Part shown: piece after piece, positions 16,736-25,683 of the stretch
Position numbering within the stretch: the first letter of the stretch is position 1
Layout of the letters: each line of letters begins with the position of its first letter
Source of the DNA: Halobacillus ihumii
Lineage (GTDB): Bacteria > Bacillota > Bacilli > Bacillales > Halobacillaceae
Direction of reading: 5' to 3'
DNA length: 64,000 bases
Assembly (NCBI RefSeq): GCF_902726645.1
Contig: NZ_CACVAO010000001.1
Span: 868,001-932,000 of the forward strand
Translations under genes and position numbers: made by a program
Notes under the pieces: model-generated
What the model was told of the DNA's origin: nothing
Database searches by the model: none
Seen by the model: the letters and a program-made list of their open reading frames with translations, nothing else

Positions 16736-18247
16736 CTATTCAGTATTCAATAACTTCTTCCAAATTTTAAAATGAGAATCATATGAAAACCTTTTTTGGG
16801 TTTTAAAAGCTCCCTTCACCATCTTTTTTCTCAACCTTCTATTTTCAATTACTTCAATTATTTGATTGCTCAATTCTTCTATGTCACCATCCTTTACCAA
16901 TTTACCACTGTAGTTATGCTTGATTAAGTAAGATGGGCCATACTTAAAATCATAACTGATTACTGGGCACCCATAAGACAGAGACTCTAAGATACTTAAA
17001 CAAAACCCTTCATATTCAGAAGTAATTACTGATAATGTACTTCTACAATATAAGCTTTTTATATTTTTTACATAACCTTTAAAAATCACAGAATCGGCAA
17101 TACCTAAATCAACTGTTAATTTCTTTAAATACTCTTCTTCTGTACCACTTCCGCAAATCATCAGCCTTACTTCGGAATCTCGTTTTTTAACTAGTGAGAA
17201 TGCTTTTACTATATGGTCAATTCTTTTTTCTTTGGATAACCTGGACATTATAAGTATTGTCTTATTATTTCTCTCTTCATTACAATTTTCAGGTTCAAAA
17301 TAATGAGGTACAACATATGTTTTATGGGAACTATTGTGTATTTCATCAAAATCATTTTTTTGTTCATCTGTTAAGAAAAATATTCTCTCTATACTATCAA
17401 GATACTTCTCTATCGTTTTGAACTTCACCTCTCTAAGGTTTTTATAAGGTGACTTCAAATGATTGGTATGCATAAAAATATGTTTGTGAAAATTTTGTTT
17501 GTCTTTAATTGGAAGGATTACATTATCTTGTGCCCTATTTTCTATAATAAAATGATGTTCATTGCTATTATCCTTGAGAAGCTCTTTAATCCAAAACTGT
17601 CTTAACTCAGTTTCATTACTAAAGAAGAGCACTCCTTCGTCACTATACCACTGTATACTTTGAATTGTTCTTTTATTATTTTCAATCTGGAATATCTTCT
17701 TCATATAACATTTTCCATTTTCATTGATAAACTCTTCCAGTATAGCTAACTTATGATTTTTATCATTATAATATTGAACTAGATGAAGTTTTCCATGAAT
17801 ATCATAACTTTTTCTGCATAGTTTCTTCGAATTAAGATTTACATAATCAATAAATTTTAAAGCACCATTATCGTGTTCATAACTAACAAAACACTTATAC
17901 GCTCCATCCATATAACATTTTAGAGCATTTCTTCCTTTTACTTCTTTTACCTCCGTAAATACCTCGTAGAAGTTTGGTATTTGTTCTTGGTATTCGAAAG
18001 TATGATTTCCTTTTATTTTAGCGTAATAGTCTTTGTACATATTTAAAATGTTTGTATTTTGCCCTAATATCCCCTCACTTTTTAAAGAACTTTCTTTCAA
18101 AAATAATGATGCTCTATTTGTGTATCTGAAAGTTAAGATGTTGTTTTCTTCATTGAGGGAAGAAAATACCCTACTTCTTGAATAAACCGCATTCATCATT
18201 CCCCCTACTTCGTGAAGATATGCCATTACAAAATAAAATTTTCTCAC
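16736..18247 (-). CDS. Second TagE-like GT4 glycosyltransferase
   Basis: A 503-residue paralogue of the neighbouring TagE-like enzyme, with the same order: a nucleotide-free N-terminal Rossmann half, a beta-meander insertion (YNDKNHKLAILEEFINENG, SIQWYSDEGVLFF), then the GT4 catalytic half. Visible motifs are ILIMSRLSKEKRIDHIV, LMICGSGTEEEYL and the E-x7-E motif EYEGFCLSILESL. The GTG start at 18247 has AGGAGGGTT in front. Having two TagE-like enzymes facing each other suggests two different sugar decorations or acceptors. It is more AT-rich than the flanking tag genes. Confidence 0.8.
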   Translation of the reverse strand: MRKFYFVMAYLHEVGGMMNAVYSRSRVFSSLNEENNILTFRYTNRASLFLKESSLKSEGILGQNTNILNMYKDYYAKIKGNHTFEYQEQIPNFYEVFTEVKEVKGRNALKCYMDGAYKCFVSYEHDNGALKFIDYVNLNSKKLCRKSYDIHGKLHLVQYYNDKNHKLAILEEFINENGKCYMKKIFQIENNKRTIQSIQWYSDEGVLFFSNETELRQFWIKELLKDNSNEHHFIIENRAQDNVILPIKDKQNFHKHIFMHTNHLKSPYKNLREVKFKTIEKYLDSIERIFFLTDEQKNDFDEIHNSSHKTYVVPHYFEPENCNEERNNKTILIMSRLSKEKRIDHIVKAFSLVKKRDSEVRLMICGSGTEEEYLKKLTVDLGIADSVIFKGYVKNIKSLYCRSTLSVITSEYEGFCLSILESLSYGCPVISYDFKYGPSYLIKHNYSGKLVKDGDIEELSNQIIEVIENRRLRKKMVKGAFKTQKRFSYDSHFKIWKKLLNTE

Positions 18248-18288
18248 CTAAACCCTCCTAAACTCTCTAATTTTTCTATTTCCAATAT

Positions 18289-18329
18289 AAATGAAACAAA
18301 ACCCTGAATATCAGGGTTTTGTTTCATTT
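18289..18329 (-). terminator. Long terminator hairpin after the PA14/glucosaminidase gene
   Basis: A 19-bp perfect stem with a 3-nt ATA loop (18289-18307 with 18311-18329) overlaps the stop codon of the upstream gene. It is unrelated in sequence to the palindrome family at 45-62 kb. Confidence 0.75.
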
Positions 18330-21300
18330 ATTTATATCTTGGGATTTCTAATGTTATGGAATAAGATTCTAACAAATTGTAAATTTGCTCCATTTTCCAT
18401 GTTTGTTTACTTGCCCATCCTATATCTGTCGCATATTGATGACCGAACCTACCATTCTTAGCAGCAAACTCTGGATCCCATCTCATCTTATACAAAGTGT
18501 CCTGACCTTTATTAACATAACCCTCTCCAATAAAGGCAGCACCTCCTTTAATAGCTGCTTCAGGTGTAAACCATCCAGCGTCATAGGCATACTTTGCCCC
18601 ACAAGAAAGTGGACAACTGTCATAGGCACCTATTCCATACATATTATAAACTATTTTATCATTGTAGGATACTCCTGTTGCCAAGGCGGATTTTCCATTT
18701 CCAGTTTCTAAAAGTGCATGAGATATTAAGTAAATCTCGTTCACCCCATGCTCCTTGCCACCTTCTACAAAAGCTTCCGCTTTACCTTCTAGTATCCCTT
18801 TCCCATTTAGAATTTTATTATTAACCTCTTTTGGATTAATGTCAGATGACATAGACAACTTCGCAAATTGTAAAGAATCTTTAAAATTACCAATAAAATT
18901 ATTAGGGTTTAAATAGTATACTAGGTCTCCCTTGCTAGGAATGACCCAACCACTAGTATTTTTAACGTGATACCATGTATATCCGTCTGGACCCTTCGTA
19001 CTTGAGTATAATGGCAACCTTGTTCCAGTGGAGACTTGATCACCAACCCTATAACTCGTATACGGACCTCTCCGTAAATTCCAAACACCGCCTGTGACCG
19101 TTCCTTCTCCTCCGGAAATATCAGTTAAGCCATCTTCTCTTAACCATAGCTTGTATCTCTTATCGGTTTGAGGAGTTGCAGTCATTTGAATGTTGGCCAT
19201 TTCTTCTAGACTAATAGCATAACTTTTATATGTTGTATTTACTTCCTTCTTTTTAACAACCTTGAAGTCAAACTTTAGTGATGCAGCCCCAGTTTTTTCA
19301 AAATACTTAATTTGAACTTTGTGATTTCCTTTGGACAAAGAAACCCTCTTAGTCCTTGCAGAATTATTGCTGGCTTTCCATGAGTCAATAATCACTTTAT
19401 CATCAACTTTTAGAATAACTCCATCATCAGCCTGTACTTCAAACTCATACTCTGCAGATTCAGGTATATTTATAACCTTGGTAAACACCCCAGAAAAGTA
19501 GTTTGAGTTAACACCTTTGTACGGAGAACCTTCGCTCCAATCAAAATTAATTGAATTGATATTATTCTGAGCATGTTGTCCCCCGAAAATATAAGATAGT
19601 CCAGTTGAGGAGCTAGGTTCCTCTGGGTTTATTACACCATTGAAATACTCAGCTAACCAACTTTCAGATGAGATCAACGTTGATTGATCATAGGGAACTA
19701 TAGAAAAGTCTATATTACCTACACTACTTTCATCGAAATACCTTACTTCTATCCAATGAATATTTCCATTTGATGTGTTTTGTAGGTCTATTCTAGTCCT
19801 GTCCAACTTTCCATTATTTGTCTCCCAGTGGTCTACTACAACCTCACCATCCACCAGAACTTGAACTCCATCATCTACCTTGGTTTCTAGAATGTAGCTA
19901 CCAGGGTCCAGTCTCTTTGCAGTAACATACCTTGCAGAAAACTGGTTACTAGAAACTCTTTCCATCGGTGTGCCGTACCCAAAGTTCTCAGAGAACCCAT
20001 TTTCAGAGTTAGATGGTATAACCTTTGAATTGATAGGATGTCCATTCAAATTGGTATTATTGTAGTAATAAGATACCCATTGACCAAAAGGTACCACGTC
20101 ATTATACAGAACAGCTGCACTAGACTTTTCGATATAATTTGCTGTTACGGTATGCTCTCCGTTAGGTAAGTTAGGTAACAATGCCTTCACAGGCTCACCT
20201 GTAAAAGTAGTTTGGTTGATAACTCTATTGTCATTCACAAAAACTTCCAAACTATCATCCGCAAATGCTGAAATAAAATAGTCTCTATCCCCATCGATCT
20301 TCGTCTTATATTTTGCTGAAAAATAGTTGTTATTTGTACCTGGTATAGGTGAATCCATCCCCCAATAATTCGAAACCCTCGGGAGTGAATTAGTAGAATA
20401 TTTTCCACCTTCGCTTATAGGAACACCAGAAAAATCAGGATTATTATAATATAAGCCTAGCCACTCACCTCTAGGTATTTCATTATTTATTGGTTGAAAT
20501 GAAAAATCAAACTTGCTAATACTACTTTTATCAAAATACTCAACTTGTATCTTGTGGAATTTGTTTCCACTAACATTTACTTCATGCGTAGTCTGCTCTC
20601 CATACTTACTTAATTCCCAGGAATCTGAAACTAGCTCTCCATTTAAGTAAACTCTAATACCATCGTCTGCATTTGTACGCAAAATATAATTACCAGGCTC
20701 TAATTTCGCATAGGTTGTATAAATAGCTGAGAAATCATTATTGTTTACGGCTTCAGAAGGGCTCCCATAACCAAAGTCGAAGGATAAATTACCATTGTAA
20801 TTCCTAATAATCTCTTTATCGACTGGGGCTCCCTTTATATCAGGATTATTGAAGTAATAAGCAATCCAATTCCCTGTTTCTACTATGTCTGCAATAAGTG
20901 AGGCGTTCCCAGTCCCTTCTTTATATGCAACCTCTAAAAGATCATTACTTTTGCCCACAGAAGGTATTAAACCAGAGGAAATATTACCTGTTGTGCTTTG
21001 CCAATCATCAATCACTAATTGATTCCCAGCTCTTACTCGGACACTATCATTAGAATAGGCATGTGCAAAGTAACTTTTTCCTTGTTCCAGTTTTCTGTAG
21101 AATTTGGATGAAAAATTGTCTTTTGGAAACCCATCTCCGGGTGCTCCACTACCCCAATTATAAAAAATATCTTTCACTTTATGTTCTGATAGCTTTCCAC
21201 CCTCGACAGATGTTTCACCTGTAAAGTTAGGTTTGGAATAATAGACACCTAGCCAATTATTTACAGTGGATTCCTCGTTAACAGATGAAAGAGAAAATTC

Positions 21301-22947
21301 AACTTTGCCTACACTAACTTCATCAAAATATTCTATACGGATATCATGTACATTTCCTTCGGCATTATCTCGTATTTTGATTAGTCTAGTATCTTTTTCA
21401 CCGAAGGTACTTGTCTCCCATTTATCAACAACTAACTCCTTGTCAATATACACTCTAACTCCATCATCAGCCCTTGTACGTAAGATATAATCACCTGCAG
21501 GTAGCTTTTTTGTCGTAACATACCTTGCAGAAAATTCATTTGACTTAACATTAGAGTCGGGGCTTCCGTAGCCATAGTCTACAGAAAAGGTATTATTGTT
21601 AGATCTAATAACTTCTCTAGATACAGGCATACCTTCCAGCCCAGTATTATTATAGTAGTAGGCTTCCCAATCCCCGAAAGGGACGGCATTAACTAATACT
21701 TCAGCAGCGCCTGTTGCTTCTCTATAATCTACCCGCAAAACATGATTACCCGAATTCAAGTTTGTTATATGGCTCATGTTAATTTCCCCAGCTGAATTAC
21801 CCCAACGATTCATTATTTCTTTACCATTAATTGAGGCCTTCACACCATCGTCAGCATAGGTTTGCACAAAGTAATCTTTGTTTCCTTCTAACAATTTGTA
21901 GTAAGAAGCTGAAAAGTAATCTTTAGGATACCCATAAATAGGCTCACCAGAACGAAAGTTATAATAGATTTCTCCAATACTAGCTTTCTTACCCCCATAG
22001 GTCTTAGCCGGGCCTGCTATGTTGTCATTCTTATAATAAGTATTCATCCAAGAGCTAGTAGATAATTCCTTTTTAATAGGATTAATAGAAAAGCTAAGTT
22101 TACCAACACTGGATTTATCAAAGTATTCAACTCTTATCCAATGGATATTTCCATTTTCTTTCGAGTCCTTCACACTGATTTTAAACCTATCACTCGAGAA
22201 TGCTTGTGGATTCCAATTATTTATGACTAGTTTATTATCAATAAACACTCGTACGCCATCATCTGCACCTAGGGAAATAATATATTCTCCTTCTTCTAGC
22301 TTCATAGCTGTATGAAATTCACCTGAAAAGTTATTCTTATTCACTCGAGAAGAAGGCGAGTTGTATCCATAGTCCAATGAAAGAGTACCTTTTTTGTTAG
22401 ATGATATAGCTTCGCCATAAACCGGGTCACCACTTAACGAAGTATTATTGTAATAATATGAAACCCAATCTCCAAACGGCTGAATTTCTGAGAAGTAATT
22501 TGCTGCACCACTTGCTTCGAAATACTCCGAGGTGATCGTATGAGTCCCTGCACTAAGATTTGGAAGTAATGCTTTGTCCATGACTCCAGCGGAAAGCTCC
22601 CACCTATCAATTTTCTCCTGACCATCGACAGACAAACGAATGCCATCATCAGCATATGTATGGAGAAAATACCCCGTTTTCCCATCCGTTGTGATTTGCT
22701 TTTGAAACTTAGCACTGAAGTTATTGGCGTTTACACCCTTTGCCGGAGCACTATTACCCCAATTAAAGTACAAGCTCTCATAGCTAGCCGGTATAGGAGT
22801 ACCAGTTAGGGATCTATTATTATAAAAATCCCCTGACCAATTACTTTCTGCTGCCTTAACTGGCTTCCCCATTAGAGGAATTAAGATGATTATAAGAGCC
22901 AAAAACAAGGATACTTTCATATTCAATTTTAACTTTGAAACTATCAT
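18328..22947 (-). CDS. Secreted GH73-type glucosaminidase with nine PA14-like repeats
   Basis: A 1539-residue secreted protein. A signal peptide (KLNMKVSLFLALIIILIPLMG, cleavage near VKAAES) is followed by nine PA14-like beta-sandwich modules starting near residues 37, 159, 299, 424, 564, 693, 827, 955 and 1097. Each has the ADDG(I/V)R-x-(Y/F)-(I/V)-(D/N) core found in carbohydrate-binding PA14 domains. An SH3-like module (WNLRRGPYTSYRVG, about 1285-1340) precedes the C-terminal glucosaminidase domain with the catalytic Glu in HALLETGNGKS (about 1412). It should cleave peptidoglycan between GlcNAc and MurNAc while the array binds wall polymer. The ATG at 22947 follows GGAGGT. Odd- and even-numbered modules form two subtypes, indicating amplification as a two-module unit of about 265 residues. 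Confidence 0.85.
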   Translation of the reverse strand: MIVSKLKLNMKVSLFLALIIILIPLMGKPVKAAESNWSGDFYNNRSLTGTPIPASYESLYFNWGNSAPAKGVNANNFSAKFQKQITTDGKTGYFLHTYADDGIRLSVDGQEKIDRWELSAGVMDKALLPNLSAGTHTITSEYFEASGAANYFSEIQPFGDWVSYYYNNTSLSGDPVYGEAISSNKKGTLSLDYGYNSPSSRVNKNNFSGEFHTAMKLEEGEYIISLGADDGVRVFIDNKLVINNWNPQAFSSDRFKISVKDSKENGNIHWIRVEYFDKSSVGKLSFSINPIKKELSTSSWMNTYYKNDNIAGPAKTYGGKKASIGEIYYNFRSGEPIYGYPKDYFSASYYKLLEGNKDYFVQTYADDGVKASINGKEIMNRWGNSAGEINMSHITNLNSGNHVLRVDYREATGAAEVLVNAVPFGDWEAYYYNNTGLEGMPVSREVIRSNNNTFSVDYGYGSPDSNVKSNEFSARYVTTKKLPAGDYILRTRADDGVRVYIDKELVVDKWETSTFGEKDTRLIKIRDNAEGNVHDIRIEYFDEVSVGKVEFSLSSVNEESTVNNWLGVYYSKPNFTGETSVEGGKLSEHKVKDIFYNWGSGAPGDGFPKDNFSSKFYRKLEQGKSYFAHAYSNDSVRVRAGNQLVIDDWQSTTGNISSGLIPSVGKSNDLLEVAYKEGTGNASLIADIVETGNWIAYYFNNPDIKGAPVDKEIIRNYNGNLSFDFGYGSPSEAVNNNDFSAIYTTYAKLEPGNYILRTNADDGIRVYLNGELVSDSWELSKYGEQTTHEVNVSGNKFHKIQVEYFDKSSISKFDFSFQPINNEIPRGEWLGLYYNNPDFSGVPISEGGKYSTNSLPRVSNYWGMDSPIPGTNNNYFSAKYKTKIDGDRDYFISAFADDSLEVFVNDNRVINQTTFTGEPVKALLPNLPNGEHTVTANYIEKSSAAVLYNDVVPFGQWVSYYYNNTNLNGHPINSKVIPSNSENGFSENFGYGTPMERVSSNQFSARYVTAKRLDPGSYILETKVDDGVQVLVDGEVVVDHWETNNGKLDRTRIDLQNTSNGNIHWIEVRYFDESSVGNIDFSIVPYDQSTLISSESWLAEYFNGVINPEEPSSSTGLSYIFGGQHAQNNINSINFDWSEGSPYKGVNSNYFSGVFTKVINIPESAEYEFEVQADDGVILKVDDKVIIDSWKASNNSARTKRVSLSKGNHKVQIKYFEKTGAASLKFDFKVVKKKEVNTTYKSYAISLEEMANIQMTATPQTDKRYKLWLREDGLTDISGGEGTVTGGVWNLRRGPYTSYRVGDQVSTGTRLPLYSSTKGPDGYTWYHVKNTSGWVIPSKGDLVYYLNPNNFIGNFKDSLQFAKLSMSSDINPKEVNNKILNGKGILEGKAEAFVEGGKEHGVNEIYLISHALLETGNGKSALATGVSYNDKIVYNMYGIGAYDSCPLSCGAKYAYDAGWFTPEAAIKGGAAFIGEGYVNKGQDTLYKMRWDPEFAAKNGRFGHQYATDIGWASKQTWKMEQIYNLLESYSITLEIPRYK

Positions 22948-23176
22948 TAGCACCTCCAATAGTAATTAATCAAACATCGATAATTATACAAGAAATTCTT
23001 ATAAAATATAAGACTATTTTCGACTATATTCTTAAGTTTTTCCAAATATTCCACAATTAACGATGTTAATCATTGGTACATGTAGGTAAGGCTTGTGTTC
23101 CAAAGATGAAACAGTTAAAATATTACCGATGTACCTTTTTAATATCGGTCGAATTATAGGGATTTTTAGGATTAAT

Positions 23177-23215
23177 TTTAAATAAATTGTTAAGTTGATG
23201 TTAACGCCATGTAAA
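23177..23215 (+). promoter_or_regulatory. PhoP/WalR-type direct repeats upstream of tagD
   Basis: Four hexamers have an exact 11-nt period: TTTAAA (23177), TGTTAA (23188), TGTTAA (23199) and TGTAAA (23210). The middle pair fits the WalR consensus TGTWAH-N5-TGTWAH exactly; read on the other strand all fit the PhoP TTWACA box. They replace the -35 region of the tagD promoter. Confidence 0.65.
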
Positions 23216-23225
23216 AATAGGTTAT

Positions 23226-23231
23226 TATAAT
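23226..23231 (+). promoter_or_regulatory. -10 element of tagD promoter
   Basis: A perfect TATAAT lies 10 nt after the last direct repeat and about 65 nt before the tagD ATG. No -35 consensus sits at the expected place, as in response-regulator-dependent promoters. The 350-bp gap between the glucosaminidase and tagD otherwise contains no credible gene. Confidence 0.6.
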
Positions 23232-23297
23232 AGTAAGTTGTAAGCATATGTTTCTATTAGAGTACAGGTGTTTATAAATCTTAGGAGGAATAATGTA

Positions 23298-23696
23298 ATG
23301 AAGAAGGTAATCACTTATGGAACATTTGATTTGTTGCATTGGGGACATATAAATCTACTGAAGCGAGCTGCAGATCTAGGAGATTACTTGATTGTAGCCA
23401 TCTCTTCAGACGAATTTAATGCTATTAAAAATAAAGAAGCTTATCACAGTTTTGAAAACCGCAAAATGATCTTAGAAGCCATTCGCTATGTTGATGAGGT
23501 CATCCCTGAAGATAATTGGGAGCAAAAAGTAAATGACGTTCAGGATCATAACATCGATGTTTTTGTTATGGGAGATGACTGGAAAGGTAAATTTGATCAT
23601 TTGAAGGATCACTGTGAGGTTGTTTATCTTCCACGTACTGTAGGGATTTCAACGTCTAAAATTAAAGACGACTTGCTTGATGTGGAAAATGGTTAG
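23298..23696 (+). CDS. tagD: Glycerol-3-phosphate cytidylyltransferase TagD
   Basis: A 132-residue enzyme making CDP-glycerol from CTP and glycerol-3-phosphate. It shows the cytidylyltransferase signatures ITYGTFDLLHWGHINLL (HxGH motif), EAIRYVDEVIPEDNW, VFVMGDDWKGKFD and GISTSKIKDDL (the second nucleotide-binding motif). The length is nearly identical to B. subtilis TagD. The ATG at 23298 follows AGGAGGAAT; an ATG-TAA pair sits just before it. CDP-glycerol feeds TagB and TagF in this cluster. The next gene overlaps its last codons. Confidence 0.95.
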   Translation: MKKVITYGTFDLLHWGHINLLKRAADLGDYLIVAISSDEFNAIKNKEAYHSFENRKMILEAIRYVDEVIPEDNWEQKVNDVQDHNIDVFVMGDDWKGKFDHLKDHCEVVYLPRTVGISTSKIKDDLLDVENG

Positions 23697-24888
23697 AGAC
23701 CTTCTTGTAAGCATGTACTTGCTTACAGTAAGAATTTTATTTGTAGTGTTTAAATTGAGTCCCCAACAGAGGAAAACGGTGTTTGTTTCTTCTTTTGGGG
23801 ATAATATTTTGCATACAGTTGAAGCCTTAAGGAAACAGTACAGTGGAAATATTGTCATTCTAAAGGACGGAGGTTGTCGTTATAGTTATAAAGAAGACTC
23901 CCAAACCTCCGTTCTTTCCTTTGACATGAAAAAGCCTTATGCTTTTATACTCTCAATCTATCATCTAGCTACTTGCGAAAAAGTATTTGTCGATAATTAC
24001 TTTGGGTTCTTAGCTGCTGCTGATTTTCGTGAAAATGTAGAGTGCATCCAACTATGGCATGCCTCAGGTGCCGTAAAACGGTTCGGACTTAAAGACCCTT
24101 CCATCCTTACGAGAACAAAACATGCAAACGAGCGTTTTCGTAAGGTATATAGTAAATTTGATCATGTTGTAGTGGGATCTGAAAAAATGGCGGATATATT
24201 TAAAGAAAGTTTCGGGCTCTCCGACACTCAAATCTTGAGAACAGGTGTACCTCGAACCGATTATTTTTTTAAGGACGAGGATAACGAGGATAACGAGGAT
24301 ATCAAAGCTAGGATGGAGAAAAAACACCCTAGAATTAAAGGTAAAAAGGTTATTTTATATGCCCCGACTTTTCGGGACAATAAATTAACCGATCCAGATA
24401 TTCAATTAAATTTAAAGTTAATGTATGAGAATCTACAGGAAGACTATGTACTTCTTATGCGGCTTCATCCGGCAATAAGGACAAAATTCATGAACTCTTA
24501 TCCTAACTTTATCATTGATGTTTCTACAGGTGAGAAAATAAATGAACTATTAATGATTACGGATTTATTAATAACGGATTATTCTTCAATTCCCTATGAA
24601 TTTTCTTTATTAAATAAACCTATGATTTTCTATTCGTATGATCTTGAGGATTATTCGAGGGCAAGAGGTTTCTGGGAAGATTATCATTCAATGGTTCCTG
24701 GCCCAGTTGCTTATACAAGTGAAGAAATCATCGAAATTATTCTCAATGAGCCGTACGATATGAATGTTGTCAGCCAATTTGCTCAAGATTGGAATCAGTA
24801 TTCAAAAGGACAATCCAGTCAGCAGCTAATCCAGGCTATTTATGGGGATGCTGCAGAGAAAGAAAAAGTATTACTTGAACAAAGATAG
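23689..24888 (+). CDS. tagB: TagB-like teichoic acid primase (glycerophosphotransferase)
   Basis: A 399-residue Glyphos_transf enzyme without the long N-terminal region of TagF, the usual TagB form. TagB adds the first glycerol phosphate to ManNAc-GlcNAc-PP-undecaprenol. Motifs: IQLWHASGAVKRFG (catalytic His), RTGVPRTDYFF, VILYAPTFRDN, VLLMRLHPAIRT and LLITDYSSIPYEF. Its ATG overlaps the tagD stop (ATGGTTAG), implying translational coupling; ATG at 23680 is the alternative. A 9-bp tandem repeat (GAGGATAAC, 24277-24303) encodes an acidic DEDNEDNEDI stretch. TagF identity is unlikely because a longer TagF-like gene exists. Confidence 0.87.
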   Translation: MVRDLLVSMYLLTVRILFVVFKLSPQQRKTVFVSSFGDNILHTVEALRKQYSGNIVILKDGGCRYSYKEDSQTSVLSFDMKKPYAFILSIYHLATCEKVFVDNYFGFLAAADFRENVECIQLWHASGAVKRFGLKDPSILTRTKHANERFRKVYSKFDHVVVGSEKMADIFKESFGLSDTQILRTGVPRTDYFFKDEDNEDNEDIKARMEKKHPRIKGKKVILYAPTFRDNKLTDPDIQLNLKLMYENLQEDYVLLMRLHPAIRTKFMNSYPNFIIDVSTGEKINELLMITDLLITDYSSIPYEFSLLNKPMIFYSYDLEDYSRARGFWEDYHSMVPGPVAYTSEEIIEIILNEPYDMNVVSQFAQDWNQYSKGQSSQQLIQAIYGDAAEKEKVLLEQR

Positions 24889-24930
24889 TCGTTAAGTAGT
24901 TTACTCGACGACTATCTTTGTTCTATTTTT
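24880..24930. terminator. Terminator at the end of tagDB
   Basis: A 14-bp stem ACAAAGATAGTCGT/ACGACTATCTTTGT overlaps the tagB stop codon and is followed by TTCTATTTTT. Confidence 0.8.
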
Positions 24931-24969
24931 AAAAGTTATGTTTATCCTCAAGCCTATAATATACATCTG

Positions 24970-25683
24970 TTATCTCCTGCCTTCCCAAACTTTGAATAAA
25001 AACATTGGCAGTTTAATCTGCCTTTTAATTCTCCACGGTTCAAGAATCAACCGGTACAACCACTCTACTCCAAACCGTTGAAAAATCGCAGGAGCTCGCT
25101 TCACTTTACCAGATAATACATCAAAGGAACCGCCAACCCCTTGAAAAATTCGTACATTAAGATGTTTCATGTTTTCAACAATCCAGTGTTCCTGGCGTGG
25201 ACTTCCTAAGGCCACAAATAAAATGTCTGGCTTAGCTGCATTAATTTCCTGCTTAATGAAATCTTGATCCTTTACGTATCCATCCAGAACCCCGGCTATT
25301 TTTAAGTTAGGATATCTTCTCAATAGACCCTCTTTGGCTTTATCCGCCACTCCCGGCTTAGCTCCATAAAGAAATACAGATTTATTATGGAGGGCTGCCT
25401 GTTCACATAATGTTAGGAACATATCGATGCCTGTTACGCGCTGCGAAATGTTCCCTCCTTTAATTTTTGAAGCTAGCAGCACACCTACACCGTCCGGTAT
25501 CTGGTATGTTGCTTGATTCAGTAACCGTCTCAATTCTGCATCTTGCTGTGCCTTAAGAATCTTTTCAGGATTAATCGCTACAATATAGGATTGTCTCTTT
25601 TGCTCAATGTCCGACATTACTTTTTCCTTAAGTTGTTCATACGAATGACTGCTTACGTTAACCCCTAAAAACTTCTCCTTCAT
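24970..25683 (-). CDS. GT26 family transferase, probably WecG-like (ManNAcA transfer)
   Basis: A 237-residue GT26 protein with YIVAINPEKILKAQ, YQIPDGVGVLLASK, QRVTGIDMFLTL, FLYGAKPGVADKA, PDILFVALGSPRQEHWI, FQGVGGSFDVLSGKVKRAP and GVEWLYRL. Its start overlaps the end of the UDP-ManNAc dehydrogenase-type gene by 4 nt (ATGA). In enterobacteria, WecC makes UDP-ManNAcA and the GT26 enzyme WecG transfers it to GlcNAc-PP-undecaprenol. The tight coupling suggests the same pairing here, but a second TagA acting with ManNAc is possible. It is the last gene of a three-gene operon behind PhoP-type repeats. Confidence 0.85.
   Translation of the reverse strand: MKEKFLGVNVSSHSYEQLKEKVMSDIEQKRQSYIVAINPEKILKAQQDAELRRLLNQATYQIPDGVGVLLASKIKGGNISQRVTGIDMFLTLCEQAALHNKSVFLYGAKPGVADKAKEGLLRRYPNLKIAGVLDGYVKDQDFIKQEINAAKPDILFVALGSPRQEHWIVENMKHLNVRIFQGVGGSFDVLSGKVKRAPAIFQRFGVEWLYRLILEPWRIKRQIKLPMFLFKVWEGRR

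Noticed and set aside
22434..22715. 93-codon frame in the other minus-strand frame of the PA14 gene
   Set aside because: It lies wholly inside the long glucosaminidase frame on the same strand and has no start signal or family likeness.
18400..22800. Possible CRISPR-like or satellite DNA because of recurring similar segments
   Set aside because: The repeats are protein modules of about 130 residues in one open frame with divergent nucleotide sequence; there are no short exact repeats with spacers.
23032..23247. 71-codon minus-strand frame in the tagD upstream region
   Set aside because: It covers the phased boxes and the -10, is AT-rich, and has no ribosome binding site; it is regulatory DNA.
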